Virus record (IMG/VR): IMGVR_UViG_3300025896_000156
Span: 1 to 27,765 of that record
Strand: one strand, 5' to 3'
Length of the DNA: 27,765 nt
Source of the DNA: a virus
The translations under genes were made by a program, and so were the position numbers. Numbering within the stretch: position 1 is the first letter of the stretch; every line of letters begins with the position of its first letter. The notes under the pieces are model-generated. The model saw nothing but the letters and a program-made list of their open reading frames with translations, did not search any database and was not told the origin of the DNA. Shown here piece by piece: positions 6,488 through 12,588 of this stretch.

Positions 6488-6516
6488 TTGACAGGGAAAG
6501 TTAGCGGTGCTAATGT
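6488..6516 (+). promoter_or_regulatory. Rightward early promoter (PR-like)
   Basis: A perfect TTGACA at 6488-6493 is 17 bases from TAATGT at 6511-6516. The operator occupies the spacer and the first half of the -10 box, as at the leftward promoter. The predicted transcription start is at about 6522-6524, directly at the ATG of the Cro-like gene. Confidence 0.85.
6501..6513. promoter_or_regulatory. Repressor operator OR, TTAGCGGTGCTAA
   Basis: The arms TTAGC and GCTAA are identical to those of OL1 and OL2. Its place between the -35 and -10 boxes of the rightward promoter makes steric repression likely. Confidence 0.8.
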
Positions 6517-6523
6517 GCCGCTT

Positions 6524-6730
6524 ATGACGCCAGAACACACCAAATCCATCATCAGAAAAGCCGGCGGCCCCGCGAAAGTTAGCAGGGAGGCCGGCATCAC
6601 CAGTTCCGCAGTGTCGCAGTGGGCCGTCATCCCCGCTGAGCGCGTTGGCCTGATATCGCATTTGACCGGGCTGCCGCCGCACGAAATCAGGCCGGACCTC
6701 TTTCCGGTGTCGGTCGAACAGCGGCACTGA
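6524..6730 (+). CDS. Cro/YdaS-like regulator (68 aa)
   Basis: The protein starts MTPEHTKSIIRKAGGPAKVS and has a compact helix-turn-helix: AKVSREAGITSSAVSQW, then AVIPAERVGLISHLTGLPPHEIRPDLFP. The VPAERV...TG.....LRPDLFP-like ending is typical of the YdaS/Cro family. It is the first gene of the rightward operon and faces the repressor gene, so it probably competes for the same operators. I chose the ATG at 6524 and not one at 6470, because the promoter elements lie between them. Translation would be from a leaderless transcript. Confidence 0.85.
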   Translation: MTPEHTKSIIRKAGGPAKVSREAGITSSAVSQWAVIPAERVGLISHLTGLPPHEIRPDLFPVSVEQRH

Positions 6731-6752
6731 GAGCGGGCAGGGGGCGGGGGCT

Positions 6753-7259
6753 ATGTTTCATATTGCACAGCACCAAGCCGAGCATGGATCTGGCCCAACG
6801 CCTGATCAACATCTCCGCTGCATCGCCGTTCCCCTGAAAGCCGCACGTCACTGGCTGATCAGTCCCAATCCGAAAGTATCCATAGGCACTCTAGCGGGGC
6901 GGGCAGTCTCTACCGGATACATCCAGATCGGCATTCGCGGTCGGCATCACCTCGCGCACCGACTTGCGTGGCTTGTCACGCACGGCGCTTGGCCAACCCA
7001 GCAGATTGACCACATCAACCGAGATGCTGCGGACAATCGAATCTGCAATCTCCGCGATGTATCGCCATCAGCTAACCAGCGAAACAAAAACAAACAAGCG
7101 ACCGGCGTGTGTTTCCATAAGAAGACCGGCAAATGGATGGCCCAAATAGTTTTGCCGGTGAAAAGAAAAAAGTATCTCGGGCTTTATGAAACCCGAGAAA
7201 AAGCCCGCGCTGCCTTCGAGGCCGCAAGATCCCAGGAAGAGCTACGGATGCTTGGATGA
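6753..7259 (+). CDS. Free-standing HNH-AP2 homing-type endonuclease
   Basis: Residues 54-112 form an HNH_3-type nuclease domain: GYIQIGIRGRHHLAHRLAWL, then QIDHINRDAADNRICNLR with catalytic D86-H87 and N89. Residues 116-158 form an AP2-type DNA-binding domain, GVCFHKKTGKWMAQIV followed by KYLGLYETREKARAAFEAA. This order is typical of phage mobile HNH proteins. It sits in the early operon between the Cro-like gene and a DUF1902-like gene, with an ATGA junction downstream. The first 30 residues (MFHIAQHQAEHGSGPTPDQH) do not resemble the usual N-terminus, so the start may be degraded. No intron structure was seen around it. Confidence 0.85.
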   Translation: MFHIAQHQAEHGSGPTPDQHLRCIAVPLKAARHWLISPNPKVSIGTLAGRAVSTGYIQIGIRGRHHLAHRLAWLVTHGAWPTQQIDHINRDAADNRICNLRDVSPSANQRNKNKQATGVCFHKKTGKWMAQIVLPVKRKKYLGLYETREKARAAFEAARSQEELRMLG

Positions 7260-7423
7260 CCGAGAACCTGACCCTCAACATTGAACGCGGCCAGTCCGGC
7301 CTTTGGTTCGTGACCTCGCCCGAGGTGCGCGGCCTGCTGGTGAGCGAGCGCACGATAGACGAGGCGCTTGCGGCAGTCGGCTCCGCGCTTCGCGATCTGG
7401 AATTGGCGGAGGCTCTGGGATGA
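7256..7423 (+). CDS. DUF1902/HicB-like small protein (55 aa)
   Basis: The frame reads MTENLTLNIERGQSGLWFVT followed by SPEVRGLLVSERTIDEALAA, the beta-beta-alpha pattern of DUF1902 or HicB-type partial RNase-H-like domains. It overlaps the HNH gene and the following HTH gene as ATGA on each side. No HicA toxin was seen next to it, so a toxin-antitoxin role is not supported. The fold assignment is by eye. Confidence 0.6.
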   Translation: MTENLTLNIERGQSGLWFVTSPEVRGLLVSERTIDEALAAVGSALRDLELAEALG

Positions 7424-7740
7424 GCGACCGTCTCAACGCAAGGGTCCCGAAACCCCGCCCGAACTATCAGTCAGTTCTGACGCGCATCAAGGAATGCCAA
7501 GCAAGGGGCCTGTCGCAGAAGGCAACGGCGGAAGAGATGGGCATCTCTGCGGAGAGCGTCTTCTACTACCTCAACCGCGACCGGATGCTTGAGCTGCGGA
7601 AGATACGCCACTCCAAGAGCATGTTGCGCTCCAAGACTGGTCCTTCATGCGACGAGTCGGACAAGGACATCTTCGAGACTGACGTGATGGCCCGTCGTTT
7701 CGCTGAAGCCATAGCTACGCAAGCACCGGGGAGGTACTGA
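7420..7740 (+). CDS. HTH-domain protein (106 aa)
   Basis: Residues 14-52 hold a helix-turn-helix: VLTRIKECQARGLSQKATAE, then EMGISAESVFYYLNRDR. The C-terminal half is charged and less structured. ATG 7420 overlaps the upstream stop as ATGA; the open frame back to 7303 is antisense-like noise inside the neighbour. It may be an early transcription regulator, but the target is unknown. Confidence 0.7.
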   Translation: MSDRLNARVPKPRPNYQSVLTRIKECQARGLSQKATAEEMGISAESVFYYLNRDRMLELRKIRHSKSMLRSKTGPSCDESDKDIFETDVMARRFAEAIATQAPGRY

Positions 7741-7907
7741 TGGGCACGGCTACGATGAAAGACCTTCCCCGCGAAGGCTGGACCGTATCGAAGATCGGCA
7801 AGTACATCATCCCGAGGAACGGGAACGTACTCGCCCCCCAACTTCCGCAAGCAAGAGCCTGTGCAGAAGCCCTGCGACTGCGGGGATGCGGGGGGTGGCC
7901 GGCGTGA
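7740..7907 (+). CDS. Hypothetical 55-aa protein
   Basis: The frame reads MGTATMKDLPREGWTVSKIG and ends in LRGCGGWPA. It begins at a TGATG junction and ends at a GTGA junction with the resolvase gene. Function unknown; support comes from the chain of overlaps. Confidence 0.5.
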   Translation: MGTATMKDLPREGWTVSKIGKYIIPRNGNVLAPQLPQARACAEALRLRGCGGWPA

Positions 7908-8656
7908 CTCGCAAGTCTCCCACGTTTCCTGACCTGGTGTGCAAGGCGTGCGGGCAGACAGCCCCGCGCGTCGGCCCCATGCAGAAGTATTGCCGGCCAT
8001 GCTCGGAAAGGCGCGACCTGGAGCGCAAAAGCAAATGGGCGCGCGAGAATGGCAAACCCAGGGCGCGGAAAGAGCGCCCCCTGATAATTGAGCGCGGCAA
8101 GGAACTAAGCGCCGGGGAGAAGCTGTCCATCGCCCACATTCCAGCCCAGCCAGACCTATTGTGGCTAGCGCGCATAGCAATCCCATTTAGCTGGGCGGCG
8201 TCTAAGAATCACATCTATGCGCTGCGAGCCAAGGGCCATGTGTTTCTGCGGCAGGAAGGCAAGGGCTACCGCCAACAGATTTCCCTCATGGTCAAGTCGG
8301 CTGTGCGCGACCTGCCTGTCGTGCAGAACAAGGTGTGGCTCGACATCCTTGTGCAGAAGCCGAACCACAGAGGGGACGCGACAAACTTCGTGGATCTGAT
8401 CTGCGATGCCGTCAAGGACGGCCTTGGGGTGGATGACCGCTGGTTCAGCATCCGTCGCCTCGATTGGCAGATCGTCAAGAACGACCCGCAAATCTACATC
8501 GGCATTGGTCAGGACGCTGACGCGCACGCGCAACCATGCTCTAGCTGCGGGCGCATCCAGCCGCTTACCGAGTTCCACAAGAGCAGGAGCAACAAGATGG
8601 GCGTTGGCCGGAATTGCAGGGATTGCAGCTCGGCTCGGAGGAAGGTGGCCGCATGA
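7904..8656 (+). CDS. RusA-like Holliday junction resolvase with two zinc fingers
   Basis: The central domain (about residues 85-205) matches RusA: KVWLDILVQKPNHRGDATNF, then VDLICDAVKDGLGVDDRWFS. The acidic residues D158, D164 and the pair D177-D178, counted from this start, are the likely metal ligands. Unusually, a CxxC...CxxC finger (C13, C16, C30, C33) precedes the core and another (C212, C215, C238, C241) follows it. RusA proteins are normally about 120 residues, and this one is 250. It would resolve branched recombination or replication intermediates. I chose GTG 7904 for its GTGA overlap; ATG 7886 would add six residues. Confidence 0.8.
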   Translation: MTRKSPTFPDLVCKACGQTAPRVGPMQKYCRPCSERRDLERKSKWARENGKPRARKERPLIIERGKELSAGEKLSIAHIPAQPDLLWLARIAIPFSWAASKNHIYALRAKGHVFLRQEGKGYRQQISLMVKSAVRDLPVVQNKVWLDILVQKPNHRGDATNFVDLICDAVKDGLGVDDRWFSIRRLDWQIVKNDPQIYIGIGQDADAHAQPCSSCGRIQPLTEFHKSRSNKMGVGRNCRDCSSARRKVAA

Positions 8657-8886
8657 GCACTGCCACTCCTTGCCCCAAGTGCTTTTGCGACGTGTCCAGA
8701 GTTGTCGAGGCGCGCCAGAGCGAGCGCCAGGGGCTTATGCGCCGCCGCCGGCAGTGCATCAACTGCGACACTCGGTATACGACCCTGGAGATCACGGAAG
8801 AGCGCTTTGAGGACATGGCGAAGCGCGCCGCTAGGTTTGAGACGGTCATGACCGCGTTGGCCGATCATGTGAGGGCAAAGCCATGA
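8653..8886 (+). CDS. NrdR-like zinc-ribbon protein (77 aa)
   Basis: The protein has CPKCFCDVSRVVEARQSE followed by RRRRQCINCDTRYTTLEITE, which is the layout of the NrdR zinc ribbon (CPxC...VxxxR...RRRRxCxxCxxRFTTxE). The ATP-cone domain of cellular NrdR is absent; only a short helix follows. Cellular NrdR represses ribonucleotide reductase genes, so a phage ribbon might affect nucleotide supply or act as a general DNA-binding module. The start overlaps the resolvase stop as ATGA. Confidence 0.75.
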   Translation: MSTATPCPKCFCDVSRVVEARQSERQGLMRRRRQCINCDTRYTTLEITEERFEDMAKRAARFETVMTALADHVRAKP

Positions 8887-8948
8887 AGATGATTTGGAAG
8901 CGTTACAGCTCCAGCCCGGCGTTGGTGGTCAAGGTGGCGAGGGCGTGA
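8883..8948 (+). CDS. Possible 21-aa peptide
   Basis: An ATG overlapping the previous stop (ATGA) opens a frame MKMIWKRYSSSPALVVKVAR that ends at a TGATG junction with the next gene. It may be a tiny gene or simply carry ribosomes to the next start. Too short to judge. Confidence 0.3.
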   Translation: MKMIWKRYSSSPALVVKVARA

Positions 8949-9184
8949 TGGGCAGGCCTGTCAAATACATCTTTGAAAGGAAGCATCTCATTCGCCTGCG
9001 CGCCGCTCGCATGGGGACTGTGCGCATCGCAAAGATTTACGGCTGCGATCCGACGACCGTGCGGCGGGCGCTGATAGCGATGGGCCTGCCTACACAATTC
9101 CCCGCCGTCACTCTTACCGACGAGATGGTGGAGAAGAAGATCAGGAAGTACCGGCAACACTGTGAATGGGCGGTGGCAGAATGA
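8948..9184 (+). CDS. HTH protein of the Hin/resolvase-helix type (78 aa)
   Basis: The protein reads MGRPVKYIFERKHLIRLRAA then RMGTVRIAKIYGCDPTTVRR, a helix-turn-helix like those used by Hin-type recombinases and small phage regulators. No catalytic domain is attached. ATG 8948 overlaps the preceding stop as TGATG. Likely a DNA-binding early regulator. Confidence 0.7.
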   Translation: MGRPVKYIFERKHLIRLRAARMGTVRIAKIYGCDPTTVRRALIAMGLPTQFPAVTLTDEMVEKKIRKYRQHCEWAVAE

Positions 9185-10185
9185 ACCTGCTCGGCAAGTT
9201 CTTTGGCTTCGGCCAAATGAAAACCCCGGAAGTGGTTTCCGGGGCTGTCTCAACAGAAGAGGGAATGGAAGTGATGTTAGTCGACACGAGCCAGAAGATC
9301 AAGATTGAGTCCGGTGCAGAGCCGTTGTTCTCTGCATCCGGTGCAGAACGTCGCCGCGCTGAAGCGATCTATGACGCATGGATGAAGCGAGCCATGCGCA
9401 ATGGGAAATTCGCCGAGGGCGTCACGATTACCCCGGCCTTGGCTGAAGTGCTTCTCAAGCACAACCCCGACAACCGGAAGATTTCGCGCATCGCCGTCAA
9501 CAAGTATGCCTCCGACATGAGCGGCGGGCGGTGGGAGTTCAACGGCGAGGCCATCGTCATTTCCGATACCGGAGAGCTGAACGACGGGCAGACCCGACTG
9601 ACCGCGTGTGTGCAGTCCGGCGTTTCGTTTCAGACCATCGTGGTCGTCGGCGTGTCCCGTCAGTCGCGCGAAACGCTTGACCAGGGGGCTCGCCGCACCC
9701 CCGGCCAGCAGCTGCAGATGCTTGGCTACAAAGACTCGAGCAATCTGGGCCATGCTGGGCGGGTGTACTGGCAGCTCGCCACTCATGGTCGGGTGAGTAG
9801 TGCACCCGAGTTTGCCTGCACTTGGCCGCAGATTCTTGAGACCGTCGAGGAAAACCCCGGCCTTTGTGATACCGCATATGGTCATCGCGCGTGGAAGGCC
9901 AAGCTCGGCGGCGTTGGTCTGCACGTGGCCCTTCGCCTGTGGTGCGCTAACATCGGTGGCGTGACGGCGGCGGAGAAATTCTTTGAGCCGGTGGTGTCGA
10001 GCCTCGGTTTCAGGGGCAAGACCGACCCCGCGTATCAGCTCCACAAGAGGCTGGAAGAGGGCAAAAAGCTGAATGAGGTCGAGCGCGCCGCGTTCGTCAT
10101 CAAGGCATGGAACGCCTTCCGCCGAGGGCAGCCCATTCGCGTCCTGAAGTTCCTTCCCGGCGAAGACTTCCCCCAAGCGGAGTAG
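9181..10185 (+). CDS. ParB-like fold phage protein (334 aa)
   Basis: Residues 80-160 carry the pattern of a ParB/sulfiredoxin-like domain: VTITPALAEVLLKHNPDNRK, then MSGGRWEFNGEAIVISDTGE and the key LNDGQTRLTACVQSG motif. Proteins of this type are widespread in phages and usually unannotated. The C-terminal half is helical. The start at 9181 overlaps the upstream stop (ATGA), but residues 15-22 are encoded by a terminator-like hairpin, so translation might begin at M32 (9274) instead. The domain call is moderate; function is unknown. Confidence 0.7.
   Translation: MNLLGKFFGFGQMKTPEVVSGAVSTEEGMEVMLVDTSQKIKIESGAEPLFSASGAERRRAEAIYDAWMKRAMRNGKFAEGVTITPALAEVLLKHNPDNRKISRIAVNKYASDMSGGRWEFNGEAIVISDTGELNDGQTRLTACVQSGVSFQTIVVVGVSRQSRETLDQGARRTPGQQLQMLGYKDSSNLGHAGRVYWQLATHGRVSSAPEFACTWPQILETVEENPGLCDTAYGHRAWKAKLGGVGLHVALRLWCANIGGVTAAEKFFEPVVSSLGFRGKTDPAYQLHKRLEEGKKLNEVERAAFVIKAWNAFRRGQPIRVLKFLPGEDFPQAE
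9210..9244 (-). terminator. Terminator-like hairpin facing left
   Basis: CCCCGGAA at 9224-9231 pairs with TTCCGGGG at 9237-9244 around a five-base loop. Read on the minus strand the stem is followed by TTTTCATTTGG. The tail and half of the stem (CCGGGGTTTTCATTTGGCCG) are repeated almost exactly on the plus strand at 12521-12541. It lies inside a plus-strand gene, so it would stop antisense transcription or be a relic. Confidence 0.5.
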
Positions 10186-10190
10186 CCACA

Positions 10191-10976
10191 ATGCAGCCAC
10201 GCGAAATCATCAACCTGATTGCCGAAAACATCTATGTCGGAGAACGCCTGCGCAAGACGGTAGACCCTGAGCGCGTGGCTGCCTTGGCTTCCTCGATTGA
10301 GAAGATCGGGCTTATGACCCCCATCACCATCCGCACCGTGCGCGAGATGGAAATTGACGGGGTGAAGGAAACCGATGTGCCGGTATTGGTCGCCGGCCTC
10401 CATCGGCTGGAGGCCATCAAGAAGCTCGGCATTGAATCCATCCAGTGCCTTGAGATGGACGACAACGACATTGAAGCCCAGCTTTGGGAGATTGCAGAGA
10501 ACCTCCACCGCTCGGAACTGACGGCACTGGAGCGAGACCAGCACATCGCGAAGTGGATTGAATTGGCCGACCGGAGAATTTTGGTTCAGATTGAACCAAA
10601 AATGGGAAGAGGCCGTCCGCAGGGAGGAGTCCGCGCGGCTTCACGCGACTTGGGCGTCCAGCACAATGATGCCCTTCGCGCCATCAAGGTTGCCTCTCTA
10701 TCCCAGAACGCAAAGGACGCGGCGATACGGGCGGGGCTGGATGACAACCGCTCCGCTTTGCTGGAGGCGGCCCGAGAATCCACGCCACAGGCCCAGGTGG
10801 CTGCCATTGAGCGCCGATCCATGCTCAACACCGGCATTGATCCCAAGACGGCCGTAGACGCCGCCGAGGAGGATCTAAAGCGCCTTCAGGGGGCATGGAA
10901 CAAGGCATGCGCCGAGGCCAGGAAGGCATTTCGTGAATGGATTGATGAGCCTGTGATGGATCGTCGGTTTGCCTGA
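10191..10976 (+). CDS. ParB/Spo0J-family protein (261 aa)
   Basis: The N-terminal domain has the ParB boxes: ERVAALASSIEKIGLMTPIT, then VLVAGLHRLEAIKKLG at about residues 66-80, and IAENLHRSELTALERD at 101-116. A central HTH-like region and a C-terminal charged helix follow. ATG 10191 is preceded by GGAG at a good distance and lies just after the stop of the other ParB-fold gene. In plasmids and some phages such proteins bind parS; in many phages they act as DNA-binding regulators or nucleases. No ParA is visible here. Confidence 0.85.
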   Translation: MQPREIINLIAENIYVGERLRKTVDPERVAALASSIEKIGLMTPITIRTVREMEIDGVKETDVPVLVAGLHRLEAIKKLGIESIQCLEMDDNDIEAQLWEIAENLHRSELTALERDQHIAKWIELADRRILVQIEPKMGRGRPQGGVRAASRDLGVQHNDALRAIKVASLSQNAKDAAIRAGLDDNRSALLEAARESTPQAQVAAIERRSMLNTGIDPKTAVDAAEEDLKRLQGAWNKACAEARKAFREWIDEPVMDRRFA

Positions 10977-11767
10977 TGAAGTGGTTTCGCTTCTATCACG
11001 AAGTTTTGGATGATCCCAAGGTTCAGCGGCTTCCAGCCGATCTGTTTAAGACTTGGGTCAACCTGCTGTGCGTCGCCAGCAAGAATGGCGGCCACATCAC
11101 AGCTGATTATGACGAGCTGTCCTTTATCCTCCGAACCACGCCCGAGAAGGTGGGAGAGGCAATCGACGCTCTGCTTAATGCTGGGCTTCTTGACCAGGGC
11201 GAAACCCTGCACCCCCATAACTGGACGTTACGCCAGTATGAGAGTGACGACAGCTCCGGCCGAGTGAAACGGCATAGGGAGCGTGAACGTAACGGCGATG
11301 TAACGGCGAGTGTAACGCCCCCAGAACAGAACAGACCAGATTCAGAACAGAACAGAACAGAAGCGCGGCGCGCTTGGTTCTCCCGGTTTTGGAAAGCCTA
11401 TCCTCGGAAGCAGGACAAGGGCCATGCCGAGAAGGCTTTTGACCGAGCCTGCAAGACCGCCGATCCCGAGGCCGTGATTGCCGCCTGCGAGAAATACCGC
11501 TGGCCGGAAGACAAGCAATTTATCCCGCTCCCTGCGACGTGGCTGAACGGTCGTCGCTGGGAAGATGAGCAATCTTCGCCGGCTGCCAACGGACACGCGC
11601 CCATTGACGAAGACGCCGCTTGGAGAGCCAAGGCGAAGAGCTACGCCGCGATGCTGGAGAAGGGGATATCCCTGGGCATGAGTGCGAGCGACAACGACAT
11701 CCGGCGCATGGTCAGGGAGCGGATCATCCCCCGCGAACTGGCGGAGCGCCGTGGGTATTCACTGTGA
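10976..11767 (+). CDS. Replication initiator / replisome organizer
   Basis: Residues 1-75 look like a winged helix (MKWFRFYHEVLDDPKVQRLP, TWVNLLCVASKNGGHI, ILRTTPEKVGEAIDALL). A polar linker rich in Q, N, R and T follows at about residues 105-130. Then comes FSRFWKAYPRKQDKGHAEKA, a motif common in phage helicase-loader or DnaT-like domains, with PLPATWLNGRRWEDE after it. This two-part plan is that of phage replisome organizers. The linker is encoded by short tandem repeats that may be part of an origin. Start overlaps the ParB stop as TGATG. Confidence 0.8.
   Translation: MKWFRFYHEVLDDPKVQRLPADLFKTWVNLLCVASKNGGHITADYDELSFILRTTPEKVGEAIDALLNAGLLDQGETLHPHNWTLRQYESDDSSGRVKRHRERERNGDVTASVTPPEQNRPDSEQNRTEARRAWFSRFWKAYPRKQDKGHAEKAFDRACKTADPEAVIAACEKYRWPEDKQFIPLPATWLNGRRWEDEQSSPAANGHAPIDEDAAWRAKAKSYAAMLEKGISLGMSASDNDIRRMVRERIIPRELAERRGYSL
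11289..11363 (+). repeat. Short tandem repeats in replication gene, candidate origin
   Basis: Three GTAACGGCG-like units begin at 11289, 11300 and 11312. They are followed by a run of five-base AGAAC-type units from 11323 to 11363, interrupted once. In lambda the origin iterons lie inside the initiator gene O, and the position here is equivalent. The origin role is an inference from position; linkers of this kind may also arise from slippage. Confidence 0.45.
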
Positions 11768-11812
11768 CCCCCTGCGGTCAGTACTGAGGAGAGGGTGAGA
11801 TGTTTGATTCAA

Positions 11813-11935
11813 ATGCGCATGCAAGCCTTGCTGTTCTGGACCGATGTGGTTATGCTTCCGGCCAGCGGCAAGGTAACGCTGACCTACCCGTCGCGCGAGG
11901 AATGGCGCGACATACCAGCGGAGGAGGGGGAATGA
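11813..11935 (+). CDS. Hypothetical 40-aa protein
   Basis: The frame reads MRMQALLFWTDVVMLPASGK, then VTLTYPSREEWRDIPAEEGE, and its stop overlaps the next ATG (ATGA). The strong Shine-Dalgarno GAGGAGAGGG lies upstream and could serve this gene (possibly from TTG 11804) or an ATG at 11800 in the neighbour's frame. I prefer this frame because its product looks protein-like. Confidence 0.45.
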   Translation: MRMQALLFWTDVVMLPASGKVTLTYPSREEWRDIPAEEGE

Positions 11936-12414
11936 CCCGACGCGTAGAAAAGGCTGATCGGGTGGAGCCCACCCCGGAGCGGGAGCGGCGCGGAGAGCTA
12001 GTGCAGGTGGAAGTCAAGCTGTTTGACGAAACCCACAAGGCTCGGCTGGATCTCAGGGCGTCCCTGCTGGACCGTTATTGGCGGGACCAGTTGCTGTTGG
12101 GCGACACAATGGACCTGGACACTGCGGCAGCCCGCCACGAGGCAGGCCAGCGCCTTCAGTTGCTCTATGAGGAGACGGGCATCAGGCAGCGTTTAATGGC
12201 CGTCTACGGCACACCTAACAGGGCACACGAGGAAATGACGGATGAACAGGCATCGGCCTTTGAGGCTTATAAGGTGATTCTCCGCAAGCTTACCTCCGCC
12301 TCCCCGGAGTGCGCATCCGCCGTGATTAATCTTTGCATTCACGAGATCGATCCGGTGAACCACGCACGGCTGCGCCAAGGGCTGGATATTTTGGTCCGGC
12401 ATTGGGGGCTTTAG
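11932..12414 (+). CDS. Hypothetical protein in the position of a Q antiterminator (160 aa)
   Basis: The protein is basic at its N-terminus (MTRRVEKADRVEPTPERERR) and then helical, with AAARHEAGQRLQLLYEETGI and a C-terminal HARLRQGLDILVRHWGL. It vaguely resembles DUF6456-type proteins (an AGxRLxxxxxxxG region followed by a GLDxL tail), but this is by eye. GGAGGAGGGGG precedes the ATG at 11932. It is the last early gene and is followed at once by a promoter and a terminator that separate it from the small terminase, so a role in late-gene control is an attractive inference. No sequence similarity to known Q proteins was recognised. Confidence 0.65.
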   Translation: MTRRVEKADRVEPTPERERRGELVQVEVKLFDETHKARLDLRASLLDRYWRDQLLLGDTMDLDTAAARHEAGQRLQLLYEETGIRQRLMAVYGTPNRAHEEMTDEQASAFEAYKVILRKLTSASPECASAVINLCIHEIDPVNHARLRQGLDILVRHWGL

Positions 12415-12438
12415 AAATCTTAAGCGGCCTTAAAAATC
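12411..12438 (+). promoter_or_regulatory. Candidate regulator-binding site upstream of the late promoter
   Basis: TTAGAAATC at 12411-12419 and TTAAAAATC at 12430-12438 are direct repeats 19 bp apart, and TTAAG and CTTAA between them form a perfect short palindrome with a CGGC centre (12420-12433). The block ends three bases before the -35 box of the late promoter. It may bind an activator or Q-like antiterminator. Confidence 0.4.
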
Positions 12439-12441
12439 CTA

Positions 12442-12470
12442 TTGACGCGCTCCCGAAAATTTGCTATGCA
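12442..12470 (+). promoter_or_regulatory. Late promoter (PR'-like)
   Basis: TTGACG at 12442-12447 and TATGCA at 12465-12470 are separated by 17 bases. The predicted start is near 12477. It is the only good promoter seen between the early operon and the late genes. Confidence 0.65.
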
Positions 12471-12505
12471 AGTCCTGACACCACAATTGCGCCTAGAGCG
12501 ATCCG

Positions 12506-12531
12506 CCCCGAGCCATAGAGCCGGGGTTTTT
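12506..12531 (+). terminator. Intrinsic terminator before the terminase genes
   Basis: CCCCG, a bulged A and GC pair with GCCGGGG, followed by TTTTT. Transcripts from the promoter at 12442 would end here after about 55 nt unless polymerase is modified. The distance is similar to that of late leader terminators in phages 21 and 82, from general knowledge. Confidence 0.7.
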
Positions 12532-12542
12532 CATTTGGCCGC

Positions 12543-12557
12543 AGTCCCTTAGAGGAC
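12543..12557 (+). promoter_or_regulatory. Conserved element copy A, AGTCCCTTAGA
   Basis: This is the first of three copies of AGTCCCTTAGA in front of late genes. Here GTCC and GGAC can pair around the loop CTTAGA. It lies about 35 nt before the small terminase start. Two other copies are at 18983 and 19923. Confidence 0.55.
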
Positions 12558-12588
12558 CAAGCCCGCCAAGAGGTTGAAATACAGAACA

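Noticed and set aside
6784-6837. Out-of-frame 17-codon peptide MDLAQRLINISAASPFP inside the HNH-AP2 gene
   Set aside because: It looks protein-like but is very short and has no ribosome binding site; it may be a trace of a gene disrupted by the endonuclease, but I cannot support that.
7256-7423. Possible HicB antitoxin
   Set aside because: No HicA-like toxin is next to it, and the domain is shorter than HicB.
11767-11790. Hairpin GACC-CCCTGC-GGTC after the replication gene
   Set aside because: The stem is only four base pairs and has no T-run, so it is not a credible terminator.
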